Source: Spiroplasma chrysopicola DF-1
GTDB taxonomy: Bacteria; Bacillota_I; Bacilli_A; Mycoplasmatales; Mycoplasmataceae
DNA length: 64,000 nt
Assembly: GCF_000400935.1 (NCBI RefSeq)
Contig: NC_021280.1
Span: forward strand, 124,001-188,000
Reading direction: 5' to 3'
Shown: positions 32,232-44,656 of the stretch, piece after piece
Position numbering within the stretch: position 1 is the first letter of the stretch
Layout of the letters: each line of letters starts with the position of its first letter
Notes under the pieces: model-generated
What the model saw: the letters and a program-made list of their open reading frames with translations, nothing else
Told to the model about the DNA's origin: nothing
The model's database searches: none
Position numbers and translations under genes: made by a program

Positions 32232-32297
32232 ATATAAGATAGAATTATAGATACAATAATAATAGTTAGGCAAAACTAGAAAAATGAGGAGTAAGAA

Positions 32298-35138
32298 ATG
32301 GCAAAAGATTGAATTATTGTTAAAGGTGCGCGGGAAAATAATTTAAAAAATATTAATGTTAAAATTCCAAAAGATAAATTAGTAGTTTTTACTGGATTAT
32401 CAGGAAGTGGTAAATCATCATTAGCTTTTAATACAATTTATGCCGAGGGTCGTCGTCGTTATATTGAAAGTCTTTCGAGTTATGCTCGTCAATTTTTAGG
32501 GGGCAATGAAAAACCAGATGTTGATGCAATTGAAGGATTATCCCCTGCAATTTCAATTGATCAAAAAACAACAAGTAATAATCCTCGTAGTACGGTAGGG
32601 ACAGTAACAGAAATTTACGATTATTTACGGTTATTATATGCGCGAGTAGGAGTTCCTTATTGCATTAATGGTCACGGGGTTATTAAATCAGTTTCAATTA
32701 AAGAAATTATTAATAACTTAAAACAGCAATTAAACGAAGATGAAAAATTTATGATTTTATCGCCGGTAATTCGTGATAAAAAAGGTAGTTTTAAAGAACT
32801 ATTTTTGAAGTTACGCCAAGAAAGTTTTATTCGGGTAAATATTAATGGTGAATTACGTAATTTAGATGAGGATATTGAATTAGATAAAAATAAACGGCAA
32901 AATATTGATATTGTCATTGACCGAATTATTTTTCATAACAATGAAGAAATTATTAGCCGGATTCATGATGCCCTTGAAATTGCCTTGAAATATGGTAATG
33001 GTTTAGTTAAAATTGCGTTTCAAGAACAGGGAAAAGATGCCTTGTTTTCAACAAATTATGCTTGTAGTATTTGTGGTTTTGTTATTCCAGAATTAGAACC
33101 ACGACTATTTTCGTTTAATTCCCCAAATGGAGCATGTCCTGATTGCAAGGGGTTAGGAATTAAATTGGAAGTTGATGAAGAACTTTTAATCCCGAATCAA
33201 AACCTGAGTGTTTTACAAGGAGGGATAGTCTATTTAAAAAATATTATTAATACAACTAATATTGAATGACAGAAATTTACTGTTTTAGCTAATCATTATC
33301 ATATTCCGTTGGATTTACCAATTAGTGATTTAACAAAAACGCAGTTAAATTATTTACTACGCGGAAGTGATGAAACAATAGATTATAATTTTAAAACTGC
33401 TAGTGGTAATATTATGCGTGGTTATGATTATATTGAGGGGATTGGCCAGTTAATTGAACGCCGTTATACCGAAACAACAAGTGAATCAGCACGGGAATAT
33501 TATAAGCAGTTTATGTCAGACCGAAAATGTACAACTTGTCATGGCCAACGGTTAAATGAAATTCCTTTAGCAGTTAAGGTTAATGATTTAAGTATTTCTG
33601 ATTTTACGAATTTATCTGTGGAAGAAGAATTATCACAAGTATTAAATTTACGCTTAACAGAATATCAACAAGAAATTGCTAAGCTAATTGTCAATGAATT
33701 AGTTAATCGTCTTGATTTTTTATCGCGGGTTGGTTTAGGATATTTAACTTTGTCACGTAGTGCCGCTACTTTATCAGGGGGTGAAGCGCAACGGATTCGT
33801 CTTGCTACGCAAATTGGTAGTCAGTTAACAGGAGTTTTATATGTTTTAGATGAGCCATCAATTGGGTTACATCAACGTGATAATGATAAATTAATTGAAA
33901 CATTAAAAAGTTTACGAGATTTAGGTAATACTTTAATTGTTGTTGAACATGATGAAGATACAATTCGGGCAAGTGATTATATTATTGATATTGGTCCTCG
34001 AGCAGGAATTAATGGTGGAGAAGTTGTTGCTTATGGGCAATTAGAAGATATTATGAAAAATCCTAATTCAATTACTGGAAAATATTTAACGGGAGAGTTG
34101 GAGATTGCCATACCAAAAACCCACCGTGGAGGTAATGGTTTAACATTAGAAGTTAAAGGTGCGCGGGAAAATAATTTAAAAAATATTAATGTAACAATTC
34201 CATTAAATAAATTGGTTTGCTTAACTGGTGTATCAGGAAGTGGAAAATCAACTTTAATGCATGAAATAATCTGAAAAGGAATTAAGAAGAACTTAGGATT
34301 AGCAACAGAACGACCAGGAGCATATGATAAAATAGTTGGAATTGATAACATCGATAAAGTTATTAATATTTCCCAAGATCCAATTGGTAAAACACCGCGT
34401 AGTAATCCGGCGACATATACTTCGGTCTTTGACGATATTCGTGATTTATTTGCTGGAACAAATGAAGCAAAGGCACGTGGTTATTTGAAAGGTCGTTTCT
34501 CATTTAATGTTCCAGGGGGAAGATGTGAAAACTGCCAAGGGGATGGAATTATTAAAATTTCAATGCACTTCTTACCAACAGTTTTTGTTAATTGTGAAGT
34601 TTGTGATGGGAAACGTTATAATGATGAAACATTAATGGTTAAATTTAAAGAAAAAAATATTTATGATGTTTTGGAAATGACCGTTGATCAAGCGGCGTTA
34701 TTTTTTGAAAAACAACCAAAAATTTATCAAAAATTATTAACAATGCAAGAAGTTGGGCTAGGTTATATTAAATTAGGTCAATCAGCAACTGAATTATCAG
34801 GGGGTGAAGCCCAACGGGTAAAATTATCAACTTTTTTATTAAAACGAACAACAGGAAAAACATTATTCTTACTAGATGAGCCAACAACAGGATTACACGT
34901 TGATGATGTAAAACGCTTATTAGTCGTGTTAAATCGGATTGTTGATAATGGGGATAGTGTTTTAGTTATTGAACATAATCTAGATGTTATTAAGGTAGCA
35001 GATTATATTATTGATTTAGGACCAGAAGGTGGTAACGGCGGGGGAACTGTTGTTGCAACTGGAACGCCAGAGCAAATTGTTAAAAAGAGTGATATTAGTT
35101 TTACTGGTCAGTATTTAAAACTAATTTTAAACAAATAA
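32298..35138 (+). CDS. uvrA: Excinuclease ABC subunit A
   Basis: 946 residues, full length. Two ABC modules: GLSGSGKSS near residue 34 and GVSGSGKST in the second half, with signatures [10 protein letters not shown] and [10 protein letters not shown]. Zinc-binding Cys pairs occur in CSICGF...CPDCKG, CTTCHG and CENCQG...CEVCDG. The peptide [13 protein letters not shown] is repeated at the start of each half, showing the internal duplication. UvrA locates damage with UvrB (14479). Ribosome-binding site GAGGAG. The stop is 10 bases before folC. Confidence 0.97.
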
Positions 35139-35148
35139 AGGAAAAATA

Positions 35149-36273
35149 ATGGACGTTAAGAAAAAAATATTTAAAAGTAATTTATTTAGCAAAAGTTATA
35201 ATTTAAAAAAATTATTAGCAGAAAAATATAATAACGAGCAAAATAAAATTAAGGTAATTAATGTGATTGGAACAAATGGAAAGGGATCTGTTTCTAACTA
35301 TTTGCAAAAACAATTAATGAATAGTTTTACTAAAGTTGGGCTATTAACTTCGCCAGCTTTTTTAAAACATAATGAACGGATTAAAATTAATAATGATTTT
35401 ATTTCTGATCGTAATTTAAAGAAGTTATGAAAAGTAGTTCAAGCCGAAGCAAAAGCATATCAGTTGACTTTTTTTGAAATCTGAGTGTTAATGGCAATTC
35501 GTTACTTTATTATGGAAAAAGTAGAAGTAGCTGTAATTGAGGCTGGAATTGGGGGAGAATTAGATGCAACTAATGTCTTTGCTAATCAATGAGGGGTATT
35601 ATTAACTTCAGTTAGTTTAGATCATACAGAAATTTTAGGACCAACTGTTGAAGAAATTACATTATCAAAAATTAAAATTTGACGGGGAGAATGCCCAGTT
35701 TATATTAGTAATAGTTGTCAAAAATACCTGCCAACAATTCAAGAAGTTATCCCAAGTGATAAAATTATTGTGGCAACAAAATATGAGTACGCCATTAATT
35801 ATTTTCAAGGATTTAATGTTGGGTTAGTTATTGCCTTTTTAAAAAATAATAACTTACCAATTAATTATGATCTTTTTAAAACGCCACCATTACTAGGGCG
35901 CTTTACAATTCTAAGTAAAAGTCCTTATTTTATTATTGATGGTGCACATAACATTGAGGGGATTGAAGCATGTATTCAGGCTTTTGAAGAACTTGAGCAT
36001 CTTGATAAAGAAAATACCGTTGTTTTATATGCCGCTTCAAAAAAGAAAGACTTTCATGGAACTTTAGCAATTTTAAAAGAACATTTTGGTTCAAAATTAT
36101 ATATTACTAATTTTAAAAACCCCTTGGCTTGAGAAATAGATGATGTCGTTTTTAATAATAAGGTTAAAAAATGACAACAATTTTTAAAACAGAATAAGAA
36201 TAAAAATATTTTGGTTTGTGGATCATTATATTTTATTCCATTAGTTTATAAATTTTATCTAGAAAGGATGTAA
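35149..36273 (+). CDS. folC: Folylpolyglutamate synthase
   Basis: 374 residues, somewhat short for the family. VINVIGTNGKGSVSNYL is the ATP loop, GLLTSPAFLKHNERIKIN the second motif, IEAGIGGELDATNVF the magnesium/substrate motif, and FIIDGAHNIEG the C-terminal domain motif. It adds glutamates to folates, which retains them in the cell. The next gene encodes a folate-type transporter 4 bases downstream, so import and trapping are coupled. TGA(Trp) at several sites. Confidence 0.93.
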
Positions 36274-36277
36274 AAAG

Positions 36278-36973
36278 ATGTTATATTTATTAACAAATAT
36301 TGGTGCATGATTAGGAATTGCGCTCTTAATGGGTCTAGCTGTTTGGATGGATTATAAAAATATTAAGAAAATTAGTATTCTGGCAATTACACTAACGAGT
36401 TTTTTAGTTGCCCTGTCAGTTTTACTAACTAATTTAATTAGTTATAGTCTGCCATTTTTTGGTTTTGGAGGAATTCGGTTAGCATTAGGGAATTTTCTAA
36501 TCTTTGTTGTTGGAATGCTATTTGGTCCTTTTTTAGGAGTTTTAAGTGGGATTGCAACTGATTTACTAGGAAGCATGATTAATATTGCTGGAAGCTATCA
36601 TGGTGGGTTTACATTAAACTTAGTATTATATGGTTTTATTGGTAGTTTGGCTTTTTTATTCCAAGCAAAAAAACTATGGTATTTAAATGCGATTATTTTC
36701 TATATTTTAACATTTATGGTAATTTCTTTTGGTCTAAATACGTTATGACTATATTCTATTGGTTGAAATAGTGTCGTTGTTGGAAGTGCTTTTATTGTTA
36801 AATTAATTAAGTTTCCAATTGAAATGTTAATCTATATTCCTTTAGCATTAGGAACTTTTAGTTTACTTTATAAATTAATTATGGCAAAAAATAATATGTT
36901 ATTATGGTGTACAAAGCATGGGGAGCTTTATTTTAAACAAACAGGCGAAAAAGAATACCCGATAGTAAATTAA
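36278..36973 (+). CDS. folT: ECF transporter S component, probably folate (FolT)
   Basis: 231 residues with about six membrane helices. NFLIFVVGMLFGPFLGVLSG and ATDLLGSMINIAGSYHGGFT are characteristic of S-components of the ECF vitamin transporters. The folate assignment rests mainly on its position directly after folC, a common pairing. The energising EcfAAT proteins are not in the window. A hydrophilic tail of about 30 residues follows the last helix. The start is 4 bases after the folC stop. Confidence 0.8.
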
Positions 36974-36988
36974 AAAAAGTTGTTTATA

Positions 36989-37049
36989 TGTGGAAAACTA
37001 TTAAAATTCTTACTATTAATGGCAAAAAATAAAATTATTTTGTGGATAA
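36989..37049. promoter_or_regulatory. Two DnaA-box-like sites ahead of the primosome genes
   Basis: TGTGGATAA at 37041-37049 is an exact reverse complement of the DnaA box TTATCCACA. TGTGGAAAA at 36989-36997 differs at one position and has the same orientation. They lie 52 bases apart in the gap before the dnaB/dnaD-like gene. Confidence 0.55.
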
Positions 37050-37051
37050 CT

Positions 37052-37081
37052 GAAAGAATAATCTGATTTATTCTTTTTTTA
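37052..37081 (+). terminator. Terminator before the primosome operon
   Basis: AAAGAATAAT pairs with ATTTATTCTTT around CTG, followed by T-run. It ends the folC-folT transcript. Confidence 0.65.
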
Positions 37082-37173
37082 TTTACTCTAGAGTTGTTTA
37101 CTTGTAATATTAGGAAGATTGGGGACAGTCGTAGTAAAAATAGCAAAAAATTTATTTGGGGAGAATTAAAGCA

Positions 37174-38409
37174 ATGGAGCAGGAAGTAAGATATTTAGTT
37201 AAATATGATTATAATTTAAGTAATGATGATCGTTTAATATTATTATATTTATATCAACCGATTATTGGCCACAAGGCTTTATCTTTGTATTTGCTATTTT
37301 CAGCTAACGGCATCAAATTAGAGTTTAATACAAAATATGAAATTGAGGATTTTTTAGTAATTTTACAGTTAAGTGAACAAGAGTTAGAAATAGCGAAAGA
37401 AACATTATCAACAATTGGCTTGTTAAAAATTAGTAGACGAAGTAAGGAAAAAAGTATTATTTTAAAACCGCAATTACCAATTTCAGCATCAGCTTTTTTT
37501 GAAAATGCTGTTTTATCTGATTTTTTAATTAATAAAATTGGTGATGATAAATTTAAACGGTTAAAAAATAAATTTTTAACCGTTCCATCAACCGCAAATA
37601 CTATTAAAAGTAATTTAAATGTTACCTTAGATTTTCTTTATATTGATAAATATTTATTAGGAAAAAATGCTAATAATAAACTTTATTTGCCTTATCGTGA
37701 CAAAATTATTCAATTAGCAAATTATTATGGTATTTTAACAAAAGATATTGCTAACTATATTTATAAAAGTATTGAAGTGCAGTTAAACCAACGAATTTTT
37801 AATTATGATAAATTTACTAATTTATTATCAGATGCTTACCAAAAAATTGTTTTAAAAAAACATTTAGAAGGAGAACAACTAAACTTAGTTGTGACAACGG
37901 ATAATATTATTGCCCCATCTAATATGATGGAAGTTAAAATTAGTGAAATGACATCAATTGATCCAATTGAGTACGTAACCCTATTGCGTGATAATGTTAA
38001 ACCAACCCCATTAGAAATTGATTTAATTCGTGATTTAATTATTCAATATCACTTACAACCAGGGGTTGTTAATTGCTTAATTGAATATGTTTGATTTAAA
38101 AACAATTGTCGGATCGAACGAAAATATTGTGAAAAAATTGCTAATACTTTTAATCAATTACAAATTAGTAATGTGGAAAGTGCGATGCATCATTTACGTA
38201 ACGCTTATAATAAAACACAAAAAGGTCGGGTAAAACAAGCAGTAATTAAAGAAAGTGCTAATGCCAATTATTATAAAAAAGTTGGTAAAGAAAAAGTAAA
38301 ATTAACAGTTCAAGATTTTGAACAATTATATCAAAATAGTGATAATAATAATAAAATTGATAATAAAGTTGATTTAAAAACTTTAATTAATGAATTAGAA
38401 AGTTTATAA
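37174..38409 (+). CDS. dnaB: Replication initiation/membrane attachment protein (DnaB/DnaD-like)
   Basis: 411 residues. The N-terminal winged-helix part (NDDRLILLYLYQPIIGHKAL) and a C-terminal DnaD-like module (about 290-350, LIRDLIIQYHLQPGVVNCLI and FNQLQISNVESAM) match the Bacillus DnaB/DnaD type, which helps load the replicative helicase at the origin. It is named after the Bacillus protein, not the E. coli helicase. ATG 37174 lies 11 bases after GGGGAG. The next gene is the DnaI loader, the usual pair. It ends in a Lys/Asn-rich tail. Confidence 0.85.
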
Positions 38410-38437
38410 ATGAGAGGAAGAATTAAAATAGAGTTTT

Positions 38438-39322
38438 ATGGAAAAAACGGCATTGTTAGAACAAATTAATCACAACCCTGAATTGTTAGAAAATTTGGCA
38501 ATAATTAAATTTCAGGGAGATGATAATTATCAAAAGTATGCAGATTTATTTAATGAGTATTTAAATAATTATCATTTTTGTGATAAAAATCCAAATTTAG
38601 AATTATGCCCGCAAAGCTTTAAAGGCTACAAATATTATTTTAGTTTTGTTAATGGGGCTTTAATGTTAACCCGTGTAGAATGTAATCACATGCTAGCTTT
38701 TAAAGAACTTAATCGTGTACAAAATAATTATTTGTATTTTGATTTTGCTCCCGAGTTATTAAAATTACGCCTAAAAGATATTAGTAAGGATTATAATTTT
38801 CATAATGTTCAACCAATTATTCCCGAAATGGTTAAATTTGTTAAAGGAGAACGCAAGAAAGGATTATATATTTATGGTAATCCTGGCATTGGTAAAACAC
38901 ATTTAATGATTAGTTTTGCAAACAAATTAGCGGAAAAAGATTTTAAAATTGCCTTTATTTCAGTTATTAATTTAATTAATAAAATTAAGGATTCTTTTAA
39001 TAATGTTAATAACGATGACTCTTTTTTAGTTCAAACATTATTAAAGGCTGATGTTTTATTTTTAGATGATATTGGTGGGGAAGCAGTTTCTCCATGAGTT
39101 CGTGATGATTTGTTATTTCGTGTTTTAAACGATCGCATTAGTCGCCATAAACCAGTTTTCTTTACTTCAAATTTTTCAATTAATCAGTTATTGTTAATTT
39201 ATGCTAATATTAAAGGAGAAAATATGGACCCAAATATTAATAAGATTAAAACTTTGCGAATTGTTGATCGGATTAAAGGCTTAGCAACGGAATTTGAACT
39301 ATTGGGAGAAAGCCGTCGTTAA
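38438..39322 (+). CDS. dnaI: Primosomal protein DnaI, helicase loader
   Basis: 294 residues. The AAA+ domain in the second half has Walker A GNPGIGKTH, Walker B VLFLDDIGGEAVSPW, and sensor-1 FFTSNFSINQL. The first ~130 residues form the helicase-binding N-terminal region (CPQSFKGYKYYF). It loads the replicative helicase with the DnaB-like protein encoded upstream. TGA(Trp) at 39096. Confidence 0.92.
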
Positions 39323-39375
39323 GGGGGATTTTTTCAAAAAAGAAAATAATAATTTTAGATAAGCATTCAAATAAC

Positions 39376-39404
39376 TTGCAAAATAAAATAACAGGTTGTA
39401 AAAT
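39376..39404 (+). promoter_or_regulatory. gap promoter
   Basis: TTGCAA at 39376-39381 and TAAAAT at 39399-39404 are spaced 17 bases. The leader of roughly 85 bases to the gap start contains the dyad at 39424-39442. Confidence 0.55.
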
Positions 39405-39423
39405 CATTATATGTATGCAATAT

Positions 39424-39442
39424 TACCATTTTCGCAATGGTA
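39424..39442. promoter_or_regulatory. Dyad in the gap leader
   Basis: TACCATT and AATGGTA are exact inverted repeats around TTCGC, with wider partial symmetry (AATATT on both sides). No T-run follows, so it is not a terminator. It may be an operator or an mRNA 5' stem-loop. Confidence 0.45.
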
Positions 39443-39468
39443 TGAATATTACAGACTATTTATCATAG

Positions 39469-40494
<1,026 letters not shown>

Positions 40495-40513
40495 GAAATA
40501 ACTAAAAATATTT

Positions 40514-40545
40514 TAAAAGACCTTTGATAATAAGGTCTTTTTTTA
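40514..40545 (+). terminator. gap terminator
   Basis: AAAAGACCTT pairs with AAGGTCTTTT around TGATAAT, followed by more T. Confidence 0.88.
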
Positions 40546-40606
40546 TGTTAAAATGATTACATGACGGAAGTAAGTATTAAAAATTAGAGTTGGAGGATAT
40601 TAAACA

Positions 40607-41062
40607 ATGTCACAGCAAAATATAAAACAGATGTATGAAGATATTAAAAGTCAACTAAAACTAATTATTGATAACGAAAAAATTACTGATTCAACAAATC
40701 CGATTATGATTGTTTATGAACATTTACAAAATTTACGTTATTCAGGACGAGTTGTTGATGTAACTGATTTTACAAATAAGCTAAATATTATTTTGGCGGA
40801 TTCTTATAAAACATTATCATTAAGAATTAGTGGATTATTAACTTCGATTCGTGAGTTAGCGTATAGTTATTTTAAAGAAAAAGTTGATACAAAAAGTTAT
40901 TATGTTATTTTAGAAGAAGAAAGTAAAAAGTTTTTAAAAGATACATATGGAAATAAGTTAAAAGACATTGATTTTATTTTCATCTTATATCATATGACAA
41001 TTTTATTACAAAAAGCTTTAATGAGTATCTCATCACGAAAACTATCAGAAGTGACAGTTTAA
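40607..41062 (+). CDS. Unknown helical protein
   Basis: 151 residues without signal peptide, membrane helix or TGA codon. Apparent long helices (QQNIKQMYEDIKSQLKLIID; HLQNLRYSGRVVDVTDF). No family recognised. GGAGG precedes the ATG; it is flanked by terminators and so is a single-gene unit between gap and metG. Confidence 0.7.
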   Translation: MSQQNIKQMYEDIKSQLKLIIDNEKITDSTNPIMIVYEHLQNLRYSGRVVDVTDFTNKLNIILADSYKTLSLRISGLLTSIRELAYSYFKEKVDTKSYYVILEEESKKFLKDTYGNKLKDIDFIFILYHMTILLQKALMSISSRKLSEVTV

Positions 41063-41093
41063 AAAACAACAAATTTCTATTTGTTGTTTTTTA
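41063..41093 (+). terminator. Terminator before metG
   Basis: AAACAACAAAT pairs with ATTTGTTGTTT around TTCT, with T-run. Confidence 0.88.
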
Positions 41094-41180
41094 AAAACAT
41101 TCTTTTTAAATTAATCATTTCTCGGTATAATAGAAATTGTAATTTAAAATAACAGTAAATTCCAAAGGAGGAAGTACCAT

Positions 41181-42755
41181 ATGTCGAAAACAGAAAAATT
41201 ATTCTATGTCACAACACCAATTTATTATCCAAGTGCTCATTTACACATTGGCCATTCATATACAACTGTTTTAGCTGATATTATTAATCGTTATAAGAAA
41301 TTGGATGGTTATGAAACGTTTTTTTTAACTGGTAGTGATGAACATGGCGAAAAAATTGAAAAAAAATCAAAAGCAGATGGTATTACTCCATATGAATTTA
41401 CAACAAAGATTATTGCTAATTTTAAACATTTATGAGAAAAATTAGGCGTAGAATATAATAAATTTATTCGAACAACCGATCATGATCATGAAAAAGCGGT
41501 TCAAAAAATCTTTTCAAAATTATATAAAAAAGGTGATATTTATAAGGGCCATTATGAGGGAATTTACTGTGTTAGTTGTGAAGAATTTTTAACAGAAAGT
41601 CAATTAAATAGTGAAACTAGTCAATGTTTAGTTTGCCAAAATGTGCCAAAAAAAGTTCAAGAAGAAACTTACTTTTTTAAAGTTTCAAAATATAGTAGTT
41701 TTTTAGTTAATTATTATAATAGTCATCAAGGTTTTATTGAACCAGAAACAACAAAGAATGAAATGCTTAATAATTTTATTTACCCTGGTTTAACTGATTT
41801 ATCAGTCACAAGAACATCTTTTTCATGAGGGATTCCAACAATTGAAGACTCAAAACATATTGTTTATGTTTGAATTGATGCATTGTCAAATTATCTAACA
41901 GCGTTAGGTTATTTATCAGATGATGAAACATTATTTAATAAATTTTGAAATAATGATAATGTTGAAATTTTACAAATTATTGGGAAAGAAATTGCCAGAT
42001 TTCATACGATTTATTGACCTAGCATGTTAGAAAGTTTAGGGTTACGTCAGCCAGACAAAATTTTATCACATGGATGAATCTTATTTAAGGATGCAAAAAT
42101 GTCAAAATCATTAGGAAATGTCATTGATCCGTTAGTATTAATTGATAAATTTGGTCGGGATGTTTTAAGGTTTTATTTAGGATTTGAAATCCCAACCGAT
42201 AATGATGGGAAGTTTTCTTATGATTTATATTTAGAATCTTATAATACTAATTTAGCTAATAATATTGGAAACCTATCTTCACGTGTTACTAATATGATTG
42301 AAAAATATTTTGAGGGACAATTACCAGCTATTGAAAATCTTGATAATGCTTTAATTCATGAAATAAAAATTACAGTTACTAACTTTAAATTTTATATGGA
42401 CAAATATAATGTTTCACGAGCAATTGGCAAAGTATTGTTATTATGCCAAAATGCTAATCGATTTATTGAATTTAGTAAACCATGAGAATTGGCAAAAAAC
42501 GGTCAACAAGCAGAATTACAAGGGGTCTTATATACTTTAGCGTATGCAATTGTTGTTAGTGCTTTTTTACTACAACCAATTTTAATTGACACAAGTCAAA
42601 AAATTGCCAATCAATTTGGGGTTGATTTAGCAACATTATCATTTGATAATATTAATGATATTAAGAATATTCAGTTTAATAAAAAAATCACAAAAGGGGA
42701 AATTCTCTTTCAACGTCTTAAAATTGAAGATGAAATTACCAATTTAAATAAATAG
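41181..42755 (+). CDS. metG: Methionyl-tRNA synthetase
   Basis: 524 residues, without the C-terminal tRNA-binding domain of longer forms. HIGH motif in AHLHIGHSYTTV, zinc-knuckle cysteines in CVSCEEF and CLVC, KMSKS in [13 protein letters not shown]. It charges initiator and elongator tRNA-Met. AGGAGG precedes the ATG. It is followed after 12 bases by mnmG, starting a long run of translation and tRNA genes. Confidence 0.97.
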
Positions 42756-42767
42756 GGAGGAGTTTAA

Positions 42768-44645
42768 ATGGAATATGATGTAATCGTTATTGGTGCTGGC
42801 CATGCGGGAGTTGAAGCAGCTTTGGCGCCCGCTCGGATGGGGAAAGAAACTTTACTAATAACGCTAAATAAAAATAAAATTGCTTTAATGCCTTGTAATC
42901 CTTCAATTGGGGGACCAGCAAAAGGAATTGCTGTGCGCGAAATTGATGCAATTGGGGGCGAAATGGCCAAAGCAGCAGATCAAACTGCTTTACAAATAAA
43001 ACTATTAAATTCATCACGTGGCCCAGCTGTTTGGGCTTTACGAGCACAATCTGATAAAATTGAATATTCAAAATACATGCAACAAGTTGTTGAAAGCCAA
43101 CCATGTTTAACAGTAAAAGAAGGAACTGTTAGCGCTTTGGTAATAGAAGACAATAATTTTTGTTGTGGTGTTAAATTAGCTGATGGAACTATCATTAAAG
43201 CAAAAAAAGTAATTTTAACAACTGGAACTTATATGCAATCATTAGTATTACAAGGATCAAAAAAGATTTCCGAAGGTCCAGATGGTGAAGTAACAACAAC
43301 CGGTTTGTCAGGGCAATTAGTAACATTAGGGATTCACTTATTCCGTTTAAAAACAGGAACCCCAGCACGAGTTTTAAATACTTCAATTGATTATTCCCAG
43401 GCAACAGAAGAACCAGGAAGTCCGATGGAATTAGCTTTTTCTTATTCAACAAAAACATTTAAGCCGTTAGCAGAACAAGAATTGTGTTGGTTAATTCATT
43501 CAACCCCATTAACACACCGAATTGTGGCAGAAAACTTAACAGCTTCAGCAATGTATTCTGGAAACATTAAAGGGGCAGGACCGCGTTATTGCCCTAGTTT
43601 TGAAGATAAAATTACCCGTTTTGCCGATAAACCTCGTCACCAAATTTTCTTAGAACCCGAATCAAAACAGTTAGATACAATTTATGTTCAGGGGTTTTCA
43701 ACTTCAATGCCAATTGATGTTCAAGATAAAATGCTCCGTTCATTACCTGGCTTTGAAAATGTTGTTGTTTTAAAATGAGCTTATGCAATTGAATATGATG
43801 CTGTTGTTCCTACACAACTGCACCATACTTTAGAGGTTAAAAAAATTAAAAACTTATATACTGCTGGGCAAATTAATGGAACAAGTGGTTATGAGGAAGC
43901 AGCTTGTCAAGGTTTAATGGCCGGAATTAACGCTAGTTTAAGTATTGATGGACGACCACCATTTATTTTACGTCGAGATGAAGCTTACATTGGTGTTTTA
44001 ATTGATGATTTAGTAACAAAAGGAACAGATGAACCGTATCGTCTTTTAACTTCTCGTGCTGAACATCGTTTATTGTTACGAAATGATAATGCCGAAGAAC
44101 GTTTAAAACATTATGCCAAAGAATTTAATTTACTTTCTGATTCACAATGAATAGAATACCAGAAAAATTTAGCTGAAATGCAAGAGGTTATTGAAATTTT
44201 AAAAGCAACAACTTATACAATTAATTCTGATTTTGTAAAAAATTTAAATGCAAAGGGAATTAAAATTACGGCAACAAAAGTAACGGCATATGAGTTATTA
44301 AAACGTCCAGATCTTGACTTAAAATATTTAGAAGCAGAAATTGAGGCGCTTAAAAATTTAAAACCATTTTTAAAACAAAACTTATTAATCAATATTCGTT
44401 TTGAAGGTTACATTAATAAAGAAAAAGAGTTAGTTGCTAAAGCAATCAAATTAGAAAATAAAAAGATTCCTGGGGATTTAAACTATGACTTAGTTGAAAA
44501 TTTAGCATTAGAAGCCAGGGAAAAATTTAAAAAAATTAAACCAGTTTCAATTGGTCAAGCTAATCGAATTTCGGGGATTACTCCGGCTGATATTCAAATG
44601 TTATTATTTCATTTAAAAAAAATTGGGTATGGACTTAATAATTAA
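42768..44645 (+). CDS. mnmG: tRNA wobble-uridine modification protein MnmG (GidA)
   Basis: 625 residues. FAD-binding [31 protein letters not shown] (Cys in the active loop), TTGTYM, and the signature [16 protein letters not shown]. With MnmE it makes cmnm5U34 in tRNAs; MnmE is not in the window. The start follows GGGAGGAG and the gene lies 11 bases before cysS, so it belongs to the metG-mnmG-cysS-trmFO run. Confidence 0.96.
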
Positions 44646-44656
44646 GGAGCACTAAG

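Noticed and set aside
34031-34351. Minus-strand frame of 106 codons in uvrA
   Set aside because: Shadow of uvrA; the composition follows the sense gene.
42787-43458. Long minus-strand open frames inside mnmG
   Set aside because: They mirror the codon pattern of mnmG, have no ribosome-binding site and no recognisable protein motif.
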